A DNA stretch of 64,000 bases from Salinimicrobium terrae DSM 17865 (GTDB taxonomy: Bacteria; Bacteroidota; Bacteroidia; Flavobacteriales; Flavobacteriaceae). Location: NCBI RefSeq assembly GCF_000424665.1, contig NZ_KE384222.1, positions 179,660 through 243,659 of the forward strand, written 5' to 3'. The translations under genes were made by a program, and so were the position numbers. The notes beneath the pieces were generated by a model. That model ran no database searches, was not told where the DNA came from, and worked only from the letters and a program-made list of their open reading frames with translations. Below are positions 25,204-36,052 of this stretch, one piece after another (position 1 is the stretch's first letter; each line of letters begins with the position of its first letter).

Positions 25204-27027
25204 TTACAGACCCGGAATTGTTCCCGTTCCTTTATTCTTCTGCTCGGCAGAACCTTCAGGCGGATAAGGAATTTTATCTTCAATTTCTTTTATATGTTCG
25301 GGATCAAATTTAGGCAGCTGTAAGTCTCCCTTTTCCTTCCACTGGCGAACCTTTTCTTCGGCAGTTTTCGATTTTTCTTTTGAAAGACCGGTATCTTTTC
25401 CGAAGTAAATGGTCTGAGACGGGAAAGCGAAACCTGTACCGCTCTCTCCAACTACATCCATAATGCGCAGGAGCAGGTCCTCCTTCACTTCCAGATATTC
25501 ATCAAAAGTGCTTACCTTTATATAGGTGAAAATTTCAAGGTTTATGGAATCCGATCCTAATTCTATAAACCGCACCCGGGTTATGTCCGAAGTAACCATG
25601 GGGTGAGCATATAAAATGGTTCTCAACTCCACCAGTAGATACCTAATTTGATCTGGGGTGGTTTCATATCTTAAACCTATAATTGTATTAAACCAGAATT
25701 TGTCTCTGTGGGCATAATTCTCAATTCTACTGGAGGAAAATTCCCCATTGGGAATAGTAACGACCGTTCGGGCAAGTGTCCTAATCCTGGTTGAACGCAT
25801 TCCGATCTTTTCCACCACCCCGATTGTGTCGCCCACTTTACAGAAATCACCGACCCTTATGGGCTGGTCTGTAATAACTGTAACACTGCCTACAAAATTT
25901 TCGATTGTTTTTTGTGCTCCCAGGGCCAATGCCAAACCACCAATTCCCAGTGCCGCCAAACCTGTGGTAATATCTACACCTACGGCACCTAAAATGGCAA
26001 TTATCCCAAAGGCTATAATGGCAATCTTAGCTGCTCTTTTGAGAAAAAGTGCAACAGAGACACCAGAGAGATTGCCACGCGCACTCATTCTTTTGGTGCT
26101 AAAAGCCCCCAGGAATTCCGATAAGCGCCATAAAAGAATAAGGAATGCCAACAAACCGATGATCAGGGTGATTCCGCTAAACCGCTGGCGTAGAACTATT
26201 GTAATGCCTATTTCCTGTGACAGGGCGACAAATAACCAAACAGCGAGATAAAGTTTGACGGGTAAGGCAAAGGCTTTGAGAACTCCGGCTGTTGGCTCGG
26301 TTCGTGCTCTTCTCCATACCAGCGGAATGATGTAAAGGAAAAACTGAATAATGAGCCAGGCAGCGGCATAAGATAAAGCAGCCAAAATAAGTAATGCCAG
26401 CCATTGGCCTACAGTAGCTCCCCAAATTTCATATTGCTCAAGTATATCGGGTGTAATACGGCTAAGGAGCAGCACGTTTTCTTCCAGGCTTGAAAGTTCT
26501 TCTATGTATTCTATAGTTTGATCTGAAAACAGCCACAAAGGTCCATCCGCGGGACCCTCTACCTTTTCGAGCAGGATGTCAAAACTTTCATTGGATGTTG
26601 TAACTGTACCCACGCGATCCAGGTGGTTAGGCAGGTCGTCATCCAGTCGTCCCTCTATATCATCGCTCAACCAGGAGTACGGCATCACTTGCCCACGTTG
26701 ATTTAGCAGAATTTCGAGATTAGCAGCCAGTTCTTCCTGTGAGAGTCCAATGTTTTCTCCCTGAATTGTTTTAAAATATTCTCCTGCTTTATCGTAATCT
26801 TTTTCGGCTACGGCAGAGATAAAACCTGCAATGCTGCTACGGGGAGTACGTCTTCCCAAGGCATCTTCGGGCCATTGAGGTTCTTCAGAGGCTTCAGGTT
26901 CGGTTTGTGTGCCGGGGATTTGCGCCTGCATTTCGGCGGAAGACCAGAGCTGAAGAATAGCGACTATGCTAAAGAGAAAAAAAATATTTCTATTAAAAAG
27001 GGGCTTTTCAGGAAAAATTATTGTCAT
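25204..27027 (-). CDS. MscS-type mechanosensitive channel with periplasmic domain
   Basis: A 607-aa membrane protein with an N-terminal signal-like segment (residues about 10-35). An alpha-rich soluble region of about 150 residues follows, then several helices and the MscS pore helix (ITTGLAALGIGGLALALGAQ, about 350-370). The cytoplasmic beta domain (VGDFCKVGDTIGVVEKIGMR) is also clear. Larger than E. coli MscS because of the extra N-terminal domain. It should release solutes under osmotic down-shock. Confidence 0.9.
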   Translation of the reverse strand: MTIIFPEKPLFNRNIFFLFSIVAILQLWSSAEMQAQIPGTQTEPEASEEPQWPEDALGRRTPRSSIAGFISAVAEKDYDKAGEYFKTIQGENIGLSQEELAANLEILLNQRGQVMPYSWLSDDIEGRLDDDLPNHLDRVGTVTTSNESFDILLEKVEGPADGPLWLFSDQTIEYIEELSSLEENVLLLSRITPDILEQYEIWGATVGQWLALLILAALSYAAAWLIIQFFLYIIPLVWRRARTEPTAGVLKAFALPVKLYLAVWLFVALSQEIGITIVLRQRFSGITLIIGLLAFLILLWRLSEFLGAFSTKRMSARGNLSGVSVALFLKRAAKIAIIAFGIIAILGAVGVDITTGLAALGIGGLALALGAQKTIENFVGSVTVITDQPIRVGDFCKVGDTIGVVEKIGMRSTRIRTLARTVVTIPNGEFSSSRIENYAHRDKFWFNTIIGLRYETTPDQIRYLLVELRTILYAHPMVTSDITRVRFIELGSDSINLEIFTYIKVSTFDEYLEVKEDLLLRIMDVVGESGTGFAFPSQTIYFGKDTGLSKEKSKTAEEKVRQWKEKGDLQLPKFDPEHIKEIEDKIPYPPEGSAEQKNKGTGTIPGL

Positions 27028-27055
27028 GATGATCAGCTGAAGTTTCTGCTAAATT

Positions 27056-27087
27056 AGGTGTCAAAAATAGCATTTTTGGAGGTTCTT
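27056..27087. repeat. Dispersed palindromic element, copy 5
   Basis: AGGTGTC, AAAAATAGCATTTTT, GGAGGTTCTT. It lies 29 bp upstream of the MscS-type gene start, in the same + strand orientation as copies 3 and 7. Confidence 0.6.
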
Positions 27088-27177
27088 TTGGTTGAGACTT
27101 TTCAGGTAGATCTAAAGATATGAAAAATCGATCAAGCTCCTGAAGCTCTGGAAAACTTTAGAAGATATTCAGGTTGA

Positions 27178-30100
27178 TCAGGCATTTTCTGAAGGTATTT
27201 CCCGCGGCACGGTGCGGCCATGGTTTATATACATTTTCGCATCTTCCAGGATGAGATAAAGACAGGGCACGATCAAGAGTATAATCGAAGTTGCAAAGAC
27301 GATCCCGAAGCCTAAAGAAATGGCCATAGGGATGAGGTAATAAGCCTGACTCGAGGTCTCCAGAATGATGGGAGTTAAGCCACCAAAAGTGGTAAGGGTG
27401 GTAAGAATAATAGGTCGGAAACGGCGGAGACCCGCCTCGTGGATTGCTTCATATATTGAGCAATCTTCCCGCTTTTTATTGGCGTAGTCTATCATGATAA
27501 GGCTGTCATTTACCACCACTCCCGTAAGAGCAATCACTCCCATAAGACTTACCAGGGAAAGATCATACCCTAGAACAATATGTCCTATAACGGCACCCAC
27601 GATCCCAAATGGAATAGCAGCCATTACAATGAGCGGCTGCGCATAACTGCTAAAGGCAATAGCCAATAGCACATAAATAATTAACATGGCCATTGAGAAG
27701 GTGCTCCACAGGGAATCTGTTGATTCCCGCATATCGGCCTGGCTCCCTTCAAAGGACCAGGTAAGTCCGGGGAAATCGCCCCGGAGCTGCGGCAGAACTT
27801 CATTTTGAATCGCCGCAAGTACCTGCCCTACCTTATTTGCCGGTTCTACATCCATGCCCACACTTACAACACGGCGTCCATCGCGCCTGTTGATGCTGGT
27901 AAAAGCTTCGTCCCGTTCAATCCTCACTACGTCCAGCAATGGCACTTCCACTCCTTGTGGCGTCCGGATTAGGAAATTCTCTAGATTCTGAATATCCCGT
28001 CTTTCTTCCAACGGCAGTTTGACCCGCACTTCAATCTCGTTGGTGGCGCGCATTTGTCTCATAGCCAGCGCGCCATAAAAAGCATCCCTTACCTGCCGGC
28101 CAACTTCATTTGAGGTGAGACCAAGATTTCTTCCTTCCGGGAGGAGCTTAAAATCAAATTGCTGTTTTCCCTTATTGTAGTTGTCATTTATGTCACGGGT
28201 ATTTTGAAATGCTTCAAGTCTATTGGAAAATGCGGTACTGGCTTTTTCCAGCACCTCAATATCTGAATGGCTGAGATCTACACTAATAGCCTGTTGGTAC
28301 CCTCCCGGTCCACGTTCGGCTTCAAAAGTGATCTGGTCTACTCCTTCAATTTCGCCAATGTTATCCCGCCACAGGGCAATAACGTCCCGGGCGGTCATTT
28401 GCCGCTCATCTGGCGGTTTCATTACAATCTCCACATCAATAAAATTCTGTCCCCTTACATTGGTCTTTACACCTTCGGCCACTTCAAAAAGATTGTATTC
28501 TTCAAACATTTCAAAGGTGGAGTTGGTAATCTCTTCGGCTACTTTCCCGGCCTGGAGGGTAGTAGTGCCTTCCGGCAGGCGTACCCCGGCTTCAATTTCA
28601 TCGGCGGCTACTTCGGGCATCATGATCATTCCCATATGATCGCTGTACCCGTAGCCTCCCACTACAATTAAAATGGCAATAGCGGCCGTTAGGGTGATGT
28701 AACGGTACTTGAGCGATTTATCAAGGAGTGGCCGGTAATACTTTTGAACAAATTTGTCAAATGCACCTGCAAATTTCTGTTGCAGGTTTTCCAGTTTCAA
28801 CTTCCAGCCCTTTGGTTGCTTCTTTTTGATATGGCCCAAATGGGAGGGGAGGATGAACAGGGCCTCGAATAAAGATACTGCGAGGATAACGATTACGACC
28901 ACAGGTAGCGGCCACCAGAATTTCCCCGTCTCTCCCGGCATTAGCAGGAGAGGAATAAAAGCGATGATGGTAGTGGCAATACTAAAAATCACAGGTCTGG
29001 AAACATCTTTAGTACCTGCAATGGCGGCATCCATGGGGCTGAGGCCTCTCTTGCGGTATTCATACACGTTCTCACCCACTACTATGGCATCATCTACCAC
29101 GATTCCAAGTACTACCAAAAACCCAAACATGGAGATCATGTTAATACTCACTCCTACCAGCGGAAGGAAAATAATCCCGCCAACGAAGGATATGGTCATC
29201 CCCATCATAACCCAAAAAGCGAGACGGTATTCAAGGAACAGCGTGAGAATAACCAAGACAATGACCACTGCCATTAGTCCGTTTTCTGTAAGCAGGGAAA
29301 GACGTTCCCTGTAGTCCTCTGCGCGATTGCTGTCAATCCGGTATTTCACCCCCGGCGGCAGGCGAAAGTCTTCAAGAATTTGCTGAACTGTTTCTGCTAT
29401 ATCTAAAGGGGATTGGTCACCCACTCTATAGATGGAAAGACTTACTGCCGGCTCCCGGTTAAATTGCCCGTGAAAACCACTTTCTTCAAAGCCATCGGTC
29501 ACTGTGGCGATCTCTCCCAGAGTCACTTTTGCTCCCGAAGGTGAGTTTATAATAGTTATATTCCTGAATTCTTCTGCCCATTGTTTTCTCTCCTTCATTC
29601 TGAGCAGGATCTCCCCCGTGGCCGTTTCCACGGCTCCCGCAGGGACATCTTCGCTTGACTCAGATACAATACGTGCTACCTGATCGAGAGTAAGGTCATA
29701 TTTTCGCAGGTTATATCTTGGGATTTCAATGTGGGTAAAATAGTCTGGCACGTTACCCAGTTCCACCTGGGTGATCTCAGGATTGCTCAGCAGGATATTG
29801 CGCAGCTGTTCCCCCAGTTGCCTTAAAGTCCAGATATCTACCTGTCCGTAAAGACTTATTTCCATCACATCCTGCTGCTGTAGTTGTAAATTTACCTGCG
29901 GCTGTTCAATATCATCGGGAAAGGTGCGTATCCTGCTTACTGCCTGATCGATATCCTGAAATACCTTCATGCGATTTGTACCTGCTATTAATTCGATGGA
30001 AACCTGCCCCGAACCTTCACGGGCCGTGGAGACAATTTCCTTGATACCCTGAATTCCACGGATTGCTTCTTCTATAGGCAGCAGAATTCCCTGTTCCACT

Positions 30101-30303
30101 TCGGCAGGGGCTGCTCCCGGATACTGCACGCTTACATTTACATAATCAAGCTGAAATTGCGGGAAAACTTCTTTCTGTATTTGGAACATGGTCCATATAC
30201 CACCTGCAAGCAGGAGTACCATCATTAAGTTGGCAGCAATAGAATTCCGGGCCATGTAGGCAATGACTCCTTCTTTTCTGGTATTTGAGTTTTCTTCGGA
30301 CAT
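27178..30303 (-). CDS. RND efflux transporter permease
   Basis: A 1041-aa inner-membrane RND pump with two repeats of one plus five helices and large periplasmic loops. TM4 carries the proton-relay acidic pair [15 protein letters not shown] and the second half [16 protein letters not shown]. Members expel drugs, dyes or bile salts. Its start overlaps the adaptor stop by one base (TAATG). It forms a tripartite operon with the adaptor and an outer-membrane channel. The substrate cannot be deduced. Confidence 0.95.
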   Translation of the reverse strand: MSEENSNTRKEGVIAYMARNSIAANLMMVLLLAGGIWTMFQIQKEVFPQFQLDYVNVSVQYPGAAPAEVEQGILLPIEEAIRGIQGIKEIVSTAREGSGQVSIELIAGTNRMKVFQDIDQAVSRIRTFPDDIEQPQVNLQLQQQDVMEISLYGQVDIWTLRQLGEQLRNILLSNPEITQVELGNVPDYFTHIEIPRYNLRKYDLTLDQVARIVSESSEDVPAGAVETATGEILLRMKERKQWAEEFRNITIINSPSGAKVTLGEIATVTDGFEESGFHGQFNREPAVSLSIYRVGDQSPLDIAETVQQILEDFRLPPGVKYRIDSNRAEDYRERLSLLTENGLMAVVIVLVILTLFLEYRLAFWVMMGMTISFVGGIIFLPLVGVSINMISMFGFLVVLGIVVDDAIVVGENVYEYRKRGLSPMDAAIAGTKDVSRPVIFSIATTIIAFIPLLLMPGETGKFWWPLPVVVIVILAVSLFEALFILPSHLGHIKKKQPKGWKLKLENLQQKFAGAFDKFVQKYYRPLLDKSLKYRYITLTAAIAILIVVGGYGYSDHMGMIMMPEVAADEIEAGVRLPEGTTTLQAGKVAEEITNSTFEMFEEYNLFEVAEGVKTNVRGQNFIDVEIVMKPPDERQMTARDVIALWRDNIGEIEGVDQITFEAERGPGGYQQAISVDLSHSDIEVLEKASTAFSNRLEAFQNTRDINDNYNKGKQQFDFKLLPEGRNLGLTSNEVGRQVRDAFYGALAMRQMRATNEIEVRVKLPLEERRDIQNLENFLIRTPQGVEVPLLDVVRIERDEAFTSINRRDGRRVVSVGMDVEPANKVGQVLAAIQNEVLPQLRGDFPGLTWSFEGSQADMRESTDSLWSTFSMAMLIIYVLLAIAFSSYAQPLIVMAAIPFGIVGAVIGHIVLGYDLSLVSLMGVIALTGVVVNDSLIMIDYANKKREDCSIYEAIHEAGLRRFRPIILTTLTTFGGLTPIILETSSQAYYLIPMAISLGFGIVFATSIILLIVPCLYLILEDAKMYINHGRTVPREIPSENA

Positions 30304-31508
30304 TATTCTATACTGTCATTTTCAGTTGTGGTGTTGCGTGAGGTGGAATCAAGTTCAGTGCGAACAGCAACTCCTTCGGCTACTGTGCTGAGGTTGGTGG
30401 TGATCACCTTCTCTCCACCCTCGAGTCCCCGGGTAATATATGCGTATTGGTTATCGGTAAGCAGAACTTCAACTTCCCTAATTGATAATTTTCCGTCCTC
30501 TATAACCCACACCTTGTCACTTTCACGCAGGTAATCCCTGTTGAGGCGTACTACATTAGTAATTTCGTTTCCTTCCACCAGGGTTTCAACAAAAGTTCCT
30601 ATGATGAGTTCCGGTTTTCCGGCTGCTGTATCCTGAGAAAGAGGATCGGGTACTTCCACAAGAACACGTGCCATTCGGGTCTCGCGATCCAGCGCTCCTA
30701 CCTGGCTATCCAGGTAACCTGTTCTGTAAGTGTTTGGTGGCCAGGCTGCGGTATTTCTAATTCGCACCCGGGAACCTTTTTCATTCTCTGAATCAGGGAA
30801 TTGTAACCATTGCAGGCGGGAGACGGGCAGACTCAGGATCACCCGATAGATTTCTGTACCTACAAGCCTGCCAAGATCTTCCCCGGGAGCAACCTGGGAA
30901 CCGGTTGTTACATTTTGGGTGAGGATATGCGCATCAAAAGGCGCACGAATGGTACTGCGGGCAAGATTAAGACGTGCCTGATCCACAGCTGCCTGTGCGG
31001 CCTTTATCCTTGCCTTCACAGCGTTGAGCTGAGGTTGTCGAAGTACCAGAGACTGTTCCTGTGGGGTAAGAGCATCCCCGCCTACTAATTCCAGGTCCTG
31101 CTGGGCTACTTCCTGTCTTCCCATTTCCACATCAAGCTCTGTCTGCGCTTGCAGTAACTCGCTTTTACGCAATTCCAGATTGTTTCGATAGTCTGCGGGG
31201 TCAATTTGAAGGAGGACCTCGCCTTTTTCTATAAATCCACCAGGTACAAAAGCAGGGGAGCGACGCACCACCTCACCACCTACCTGGGCACTAATGATAA
31301 CATCTTCTACAGGTTCTACTATACCAGTCCCTATTAGCGAAGGCGAAAAATCCCCTGCTTCTGCTTCGGTTACATCCACCAGCATTGCCATTTCCCGTGT
31401 CGCTCCTTCTTTTTGGGCAGTGGGTTCACTTATAAAAATAAAGGCAGTTACCGCTCCCGCTAGAATAATAATACTTATGCAAATAAGAAGGATCTTCTTT
31501 GTGTTCAT
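30303..31508 (-). CDS. RND efflux periplasmic adaptor (membrane fusion protein)
   Basis: A 401-aa protein with one N-terminal membrane anchor (about residues 5-27). A split biotinyl/lipoyl-like domain ([13 protein letters not shown] ... [14 protein letters not shown]) flanks a helical hairpin. It bridges the RND pump and outer-membrane channel. It lies 11 bp downstream of the channel gene and overlaps the pump gene by one base. Confidence 0.94.
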   Translation of the reverse strand: MNTKKILLICISIIILAGAVTAFIFISEPTAQKEGATREMAMLVDVTEAEAGDFSPSLIGTGIVEPVEDVIISAQVGGEVVRRSPAFVPGGFIEKGEVLLQIDPADYRNNLELRKSELLQAQTELDVEMGRQEVAQQDLELVGGDALTPQEQSLVLRQPQLNAVKARIKAAQAAVDQARLNLARSTIRAPFDAHILTQNVTTGSQVAPGEDLGRLVGTEIYRVILSLPVSRLQWLQFPDSENEKGSRVRIRNTAAWPPNTYRTGYLDSQVGALDRETRMARVLVEVPDPLSQDTAAGKPELIIGTFVETLVEGNEITNVVRLNRDYLRESDKVWVIEDGKLSIREVEVLLTDNQYAYITRGLEGGEKVITTNLSTVAEGVAVRTELDSTSRNTTTENDSIE

Positions 31509-31519
31509 ACTTTCTGTTT

Positions 31520-32881
31520 TTAGAGCCTGGCTTCTCTCTCTGTTTCAAAGGCCCCGGCCAGGGCTCTGTAAAGTCCTATTCGTATCTCCAGCAGTTCCTG
31601 CCTTGCCTCCAGCATTTCCCTTTCCAGTTGTTGTTGCTCATCAAGGGCCAGCAACACATCGAGGTAAGGACTTAAACCGTTAAGGAACTCAATGCGAAGT
31701 TGTTTAGCAGTTTTAGAAGAGAGGTCCAGTCTTCTTTCCAGAACCTCCAGTCTTTCAATCTGTTTCATCTCCTGAAAAAGGGCATTCTCTACTTCCTCAA
31801 AAGCAATGAGCACAGCCTGTCCGTACTCAAAAAGACGCTGATTCTTTACTGCTTCCGTGCGATCAACTTCTGCCGAAAGCCTTCCTCCGTAGATAATGGG
31901 TGCTATCAGGTTTCCCGCAAGACTATAGGTCCAGTTCTCAAAGAGATTGCCCATTTCTGCAGAATTAAACCTGCCGGTGGCTTCCAGTGAGATTATAGGG
32001 AATTTACTCCTTATGGCAAATGCCATTTCTCTATCGGCAGCCAGAACCAGATTATAAGCCTGTTGCAAATCGGGTCGGCGGCGGATAAGTTCCAGAGGTA
32101 AACCTGTTTGCGGAAGTGGAGGTAAATTTGGAATAATTCCTGTTCGAAAATCCTCAACATTTTGTGGTGGACGACCTAGCAGAACTGCGAGCCTATTCTC
32201 CAGCAGCTCAAGATTAGTCTCATAAAAGATCTTTAAATCCCGTGTGCTTTCAAGCAGCTGTTCCTGTCGCAGAATATCTACGGCACGTATCTGTCCGCCG
32301 GCGAATCGAGCCCGAATCAGTTTTACGATGGCTTCATTGGTCTCTATCTGCTGTTCTATTAATTCAAGTTGTTTATGGGCGGTAAGGAGCTCGTACCAGG
32401 TGTTGGATATCTCGGCCGAAACTGTCATGGCAGCAGCCTGGTAGTCGCGTAAAATGGCTTCAGCGGTATACTTTTCAGCCTGTATTCCTGCGCGAATGCG
32501 TCCCCACACATCAAGTTCATAAGAAGCGGCAAGCCCCGTTTGAAATTGCAGATCTTCAGAAAAATTCCCCTGAGGCTGGTTCCTGGCTACTCCTGCAAAA
32601 GCATCAACCTCGGGGAAGAGGAATGATCTTTCCCTTCTAACAATTGCCCGGGCAGCTTTGTACTGCTGCCAGTTTCCTGCTAAAACAAGATTCTCCTCAA
32701 GACCAACCTGCACCAATGAATCAAGGATAGGATCATCAAAACTGGCCCACCATTCATCGGACAAGGCTACAGGGCCCTGAGATGTGAATTCTTCAGGTTG
32801 AGGTACTGGTGCTTCCAGGGGTGCAATTTTCGGGGTACAGGAAGAGAGGAGAAGAAAAATAGAGACAATAAATACTTCCAC
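31520..32881 (-). CDS. NodT/OprM-type outer-membrane efflux lipoprotein
   Basis: A 453-aa protein with a lipobox (LLSSC at residues 11-15). Two OEP repeats of long alpha-hairpins build a TolC-like tunnel (RRRPDLQQAYNLVLAADREM). It starts at a GTG at 32881, which gives a short but complete signal; no ATG is available. First gene of the tripartite efflux operon, so the exit channel is transcribed first. Confidence 0.93.
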   Translation of the reverse strand: MEVFIVSIFLLLSSCTPKIAPLEAPVPQPEEFTSQGPVALSDEWWASFDDPILDSLVQVGLEENLVLAGNWQQYKAARAIVRRERSFLFPEVDAFAGVARNQPQGNFSEDLQFQTGLAASYELDVWGRIRAGIQAEKYTAEAILRDYQAAAMTVSAEISNTWYELLTAHKQLELIEQQIETNEAIVKLIRARFAGGQIRAVDILRQEQLLESTRDLKIFYETNLELLENRLAVLLGRPPQNVEDFRTGIIPNLPPLPQTGLPLELIRRRPDLQQAYNLVLAADREMAFAIRSKFPIISLEATGRFNSAEMGNLFENWTYSLAGNLIAPIIYGGRLSAEVDRTEAVKNQRLFEYGQAVLIAFEEVENALFQEMKQIERLEVLERRLDLSSKTAKQLRIEFLNGLSPYLDVLLALDEQQQLEREMLEARQELLEIRIGLYRALAGAFETEREARL

Positions 32882-33046
32882 CCCTCTGCGGGACAGAACT
32901 TTAGAATGTAAAAGTGAATTATATTTGAAATATTCTGTCCTCAGTTACTTTAGATATTTAAATCGGAATTGGCTCCTCAATCGTAGAAGATTCAAGAATT
33001 CTAAAGTTACAGATTTTTTGCATTTGAGCAACAGCCTTTCAAAAGG

Positions 33047-33072
33047 AAGCAAAAATGTCATTTTTAAAAGGT
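33047..33072. repeat. Dispersed palindromic element, copy 6
   Basis: AAGCAAAAATGTCATTTTTA then AAAGGT. The inner palindrome is intact, the right tail deviates. It lies about 170 bp upstream of the efflux operon. Confidence 0.5.
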
Positions 33073-33090
33073 AATAAATTTGGATAATAA

Positions 33091-33503
33091 GCACTTCGAA
33101 TGATCCTCGGCTGCGCCTTGGGTTCAGTGTGACATTCTGCTACGATGGACGACCCTGACTGCGCCTTTGTTTTATTTTGTGTTTTTAGGGTGTTGTCAGA
33201 CTGAGCCGACGTAGTGAGAACTTTGCCTGAACTGCGGCGAGTAGTCAAAGTCCTTTTGAAGTGGAAATTTGGTAAACCAGCACTTCGACTAATCCTCGGC
33301 TGCGCCTTGGGTTCAGTGTAACATTCTGCTACGATGGACGACCCTGACTGCGCCTTTGTTTATTTTGAGTTTTTAGTATGTTGTCAGACTGAGCCGACGT
33401 AGTGAGGGCTTTGCCTGAACTGCGGCGAGTAGTCGAAGTCCTTTTGAAGTGGAAATTTGGTAAACCAGCACTTCGACTAATCCTCGGCTGCGCCTCGGGC
33501 TCA
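33091..33503. repeat. Tandem 189-bp repeat, two full units plus a partial third
   Basis: Unit 1 is 33091-33279, unit 2 is 33280-33467, and unit 3 is a 36-bp start at 33468-33503. All begin GCACTTCGA and continue ATCCTCGGCTGCGCCT. The units differ by only a few bases and contain several short inverted segments such as CTTCGACT and AGTCGAAG. No ORF spans them convincingly. They are more GC-rich than the flanks and typical of intergenic repeats in Flavobacteriia. Together with 32882-33090 they make up a 0.7-kb gene-free gap. Confidence 0.85.
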
Positions 33504-33593
33504 TTTGGTTACTAGATTTAAAATAAACAAACCCCAAAAATGGTATCTTGCGGTGCAATTCGAAACTCCTGAAAGGGAAAAAAACAAAGCAGC

Positions 33594-34415
33594 TTGAATC
33601 TTCAGGATATATTTCCGTTTAGAAAAAAATATGAATACAAGGTTGGGATAAGCCTTAGTGGTGGTAGTGCCCGTGGCTACGCTCATGTTGGGGTGCTGCA
33701 GGCCCTGCATGAACATGGCATCGAGCCGCAGGTCATCTCGGGAACCAGCATGGGCGCGGTTGTAGGAGCACTCTACGCCGCCGGCTATTCTCCGGGAGGC
33801 ATTCAAAAAATCCTTACCGAGGAAACTTTTTCCAAAATGACCGGCTTTTCGTGGACTCGTACCGGACTCTATAAGCTGGAGAAAATGAAAGTGGCACTCC
33901 AAAGATATATTGAGAAAGATGATTTTTCGGGGCTTAAAAAGCCGTTCTATCTTGCACTTTCCAACCTTAATAAAGCCTGTGGCGAAATGCGCAGCAGCGG
34001 ACCTCTTTTTGATTATATCATCGCCAGTTGCTCGGTGCCGGGTTTTTTTGCACCCATAGTATTAGAGGAAGGGAATTATGTGGACGGTGGACTATTCTGC
34101 AACCTTCCGGCTTCAGCTATAAGGGAAAAATGTAGGTATCTTATAGGTTCTCATGTAAATTTTCCCGGTCAAAAAGATAGTTTTCCGGGGCCGCGCAGTA
34201 TTATGGAGCGTGCAATTAACCTTGGTATTACCCAAAACTCAAGACCTGAAATGAAATTGTGCGATTTTTTGATAGATCCACCGGAGATGCAGAATTATAC
34301 CTTATTTGAGTTTGCAAAAATCGAGGAGATCATTAAAGTGGGATACAATCATACAATTAAGATGATTGAAAGTGGAGAATTGCCGGTAAAAAAACTCAGG
34401 ACCAGAGAGGACTAA
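33594..34415 (+). CDS. Patatin-like phospholipase
   Basis: A 273-aa esterase. SLSGGSARGYAHVG is the oxyanion glycine loop, GTSMG carries the nucleophile Ser52, and DGG at Asp164 completes the Ser-Asp dyad. Expected to hydrolyse acyl chains from phospholipids. No signal peptide is visible, so it is presumed cytosolic. The start is a TTG at 33594, as no in-frame ATG precedes the conserved fold. It converges on the SYLF lipoprotein gene. Confidence 0.92.
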   Translation: MNLQDIFPFRKKYEYKVGISLSGGSARGYAHVGVLQALHEHGIEPQVISGTSMGAVVGALYAAGYSPGGIQKILTEETFSKMTGFSWTRTGLYKLEKMKVALQRYIEKDDFSGLKKPFYLALSNLNKACGEMRSSGPLFDYIIASCSVPGFFAPIVLEEGNYVDGGLFCNLPASAIREKCRYLIGSHVNFPGQKDSFPGPRSIMERAINLGITQNSRPEMKLCDFLIDPPEMQNYTLFEFAKIEEIIKVGYNHTIKMIESGELPVKKLRTRED

Positions 34416-34440
34416 TTTTTTAAACCAAGCTATTTAAAAT

Positions 34441-34471
34441 GAAAGCAGCTTCCAAATTGAAAGCCGCTTTC
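34441..34471. terminator. Hairpin between convergent genes
   Basis: GAAAGCAGCTT and AAGCCGCTTTC pair with one mismatch around a 9-base loop. It lies between the patatin and SYLF genes and can end both transcripts, although the T runs are short. Confidence 0.6.
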
Positions 34472-34496
34472 TACATTAACTAATATTTTTCAATAT

Positions 34497-35045
34497 TTAT
34501 TGGATTGGATTAAAATCAAATCTTTGTCCGCCCACAGAGATTCCTGCCATGGCGCCTCCTTTAGGGACGGTAACCACTGCAACTCCATTTTCAAAATCCA
34601 GATTTTTTGAAATTCCTTTATCCAGAATTACCGCAGATGCACTTGCATCCAGCTGGTAGCTGCCATCTTTGAATTGTTGAAGATCTTCTTCAGTTTCAAA
34701 GAACAATACTTCGACAAAAGCTTTTCCGCCTATTTGAAGACCAACATCTACCTGTTTAAGATCAGCATATCCTATGAGGTTGCCGTTTTCATAAACTGCC
34801 CCGTTACCGGAAGCGCCTCCAATAATATAAGCTCCTTTACCCACGTTTGGAAAAATAGCATAACCCGCGGCTTCATTAAAATGATCAGCCATCATGGGAT
34901 ATTCCCTTTCGATCATAGCTTTTTCCTCTCTGGCGTCGGCAACAAGATCATCTCCTGTTTTTTTAGCCGATCCGCAACTTGCTAGTGCAAGTACCAGCAC
35001 TATCATTACAGATTTCAAATAATTAATATTAATTACATTCATCAC
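34497..35045 (-). CDS. SYLF (YSC84-type) lipid-binding lipoprotein
   Basis: A 182-aa precursor with a lipobox near residue 24 (LALASC). AGYAIFPNVGKGAYIIGGASG and VLFFETEEDLQQFKDG match the SYLF/YSC84 domain, which binds phosphoinositides in eukaryotes and lipid in bacteria. Envelope location is likely. No partner gene is apparent. Ends in the conserved VGGQRFDF-like segment. Confidence 0.85.
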   Translation of the reverse strand: MMNVININYLKSVMIVLVLALASCGSAKKTGDDLVADAREEKAMIEREYPMMADHFNEAAGYAIFPNVGKGAYIIGGASGNGAVYENGNLIGYADLKQVDVGLQIGGKAFVEVLFFETEEDLQQFKDGSYQLDASASAVILDKGISKNLDFENGVAVVTVPKGGAMAGISVGGQRFDFNPIQ

Positions 35046-35433
35046 TCTAAAAATTTTATGGTTAGAACCTTAAATTTAGAGGACCTATGTTGAAATTAGT
35101 GTTAAGTCGTTGTTATTTTACACAGGATGAGGTTCTACATGTTATTATTTAACCTCGGGTACTAAGGATTGAAAAGCTCCTTTACCAAAGATTAAATTTC
35201 CATGATAATTAGTAACCTTAGAAGGGTAATAATCTAATTCTGTAAAATGATTGGTAACTGTTAAAAGGATGGAAATTCCGGTTGGTTTTTTAAAGTTTAG
35301 AGGGATGTATGATCCGTAAAAAAAAGTCTAAACCACAACTCCGGTGCTTGTTTTTCAGATTAATATTTAAGACCATAATGAAATTTGTAAATTGTAAATC
35401 AATTAATGTAGTATAATTATAAATTCCGGAATT
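35046..35433. other. 388-bp gene-free interval
   Basis: AT-rich. No ORF, hairpin or repeat with support was found. It presumably holds the divergent promoters of the SYLF and YqiA-like genes. Confidence 0.4.
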
Positions 35434-35919
35434 TTGAACATCCTGTATTTACACGGACTTGATAGCAAATTAAGTCCCGAGAAAAAAGCCATTTTAGAGA
35501 AGTATGGTAAAGTTCACGCTCCCGAAGTGAACTACTATACTAATCCCGATGCCATTAAAACTTACCTGAATTCGTGTACAGGTTTGGATATTAATGTGGT
35601 AATGGGCAGCAGTATGGGAGGCTTTGCAGCTTATTATGTTTCGAATGCCCTTGTTCGCCCGGCGTTGTTATTCAATCCGGCACTCAAGAAGAGATCTGTT
35701 CCTCAAAATATTCCTTCGGAAATAAGTTATAACAACCTGAAGCACATCGTTATTGGGCAGAGGGACGGTGTTGTTGCCCCGGCAGACACACTCTCCTTTC
35801 TCTCCGAAAATTTTAACCCGGTAACGAATATTCACGTGCATTTGGCTCCCGGATTGGACCACAATATTCCTGTGGAATTTTTTGAAAAAGAGGTGAAAGC
35901 TTTTTTGGAGAGGCTGTGA
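35434..35919 (+). CDS. YqiA/UPF0227-like alpha/beta hydrolase
   Basis: A 161-aa small hydrolase starting MNILYLHGLDS from a TTG at 35434. The nucleophile elbow is GSSMGGF (Ser60), an Asp is in IGQRDGVV and the His in LDHNIP near residue 147. Members are esterases acting on acyl-CoA or small esters; the substrate here is unknown. Stands alone. Confidence 0.88.
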   Translation: MNILYLHGLDSKLSPEKKAILEKYGKVHAPEVNYYTNPDAIKTYLNSCTGLDINVVMGSSMGGFAAYYVSNALVRPALLFNPALKKRSVPQNIPSEISYNNLKHIVIGQRDGVVAPADTLSFLSENFNPVTNIHVHLAPGLDHNIPVEFFEKEVKAFLERL

Positions 35920-36052
35920 TAATAATGTTCAAAAGGGAGAGGGAAATATTGTGGAAATGTGGTTCTGGAGTGTAGAATGGATTATAAAAAAACATTAAGA
36001 CTTTTATGATTTGGCTGCAGTGCTGTAAATTAGAAGGATAAAATATAGAAAA

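Noticed and set aside
33091-33503. Repeat array considered as CRISPR
   Set aside because: Units are about 189 bp, nearly identical throughout, and have no short-repeat/variable-spacer pattern or cas genes.
33528-33560. Possible extra palindrome copy (CCCCAAAAATGGTATC)
   Set aside because: Only the left half matches; the right arm is absent.
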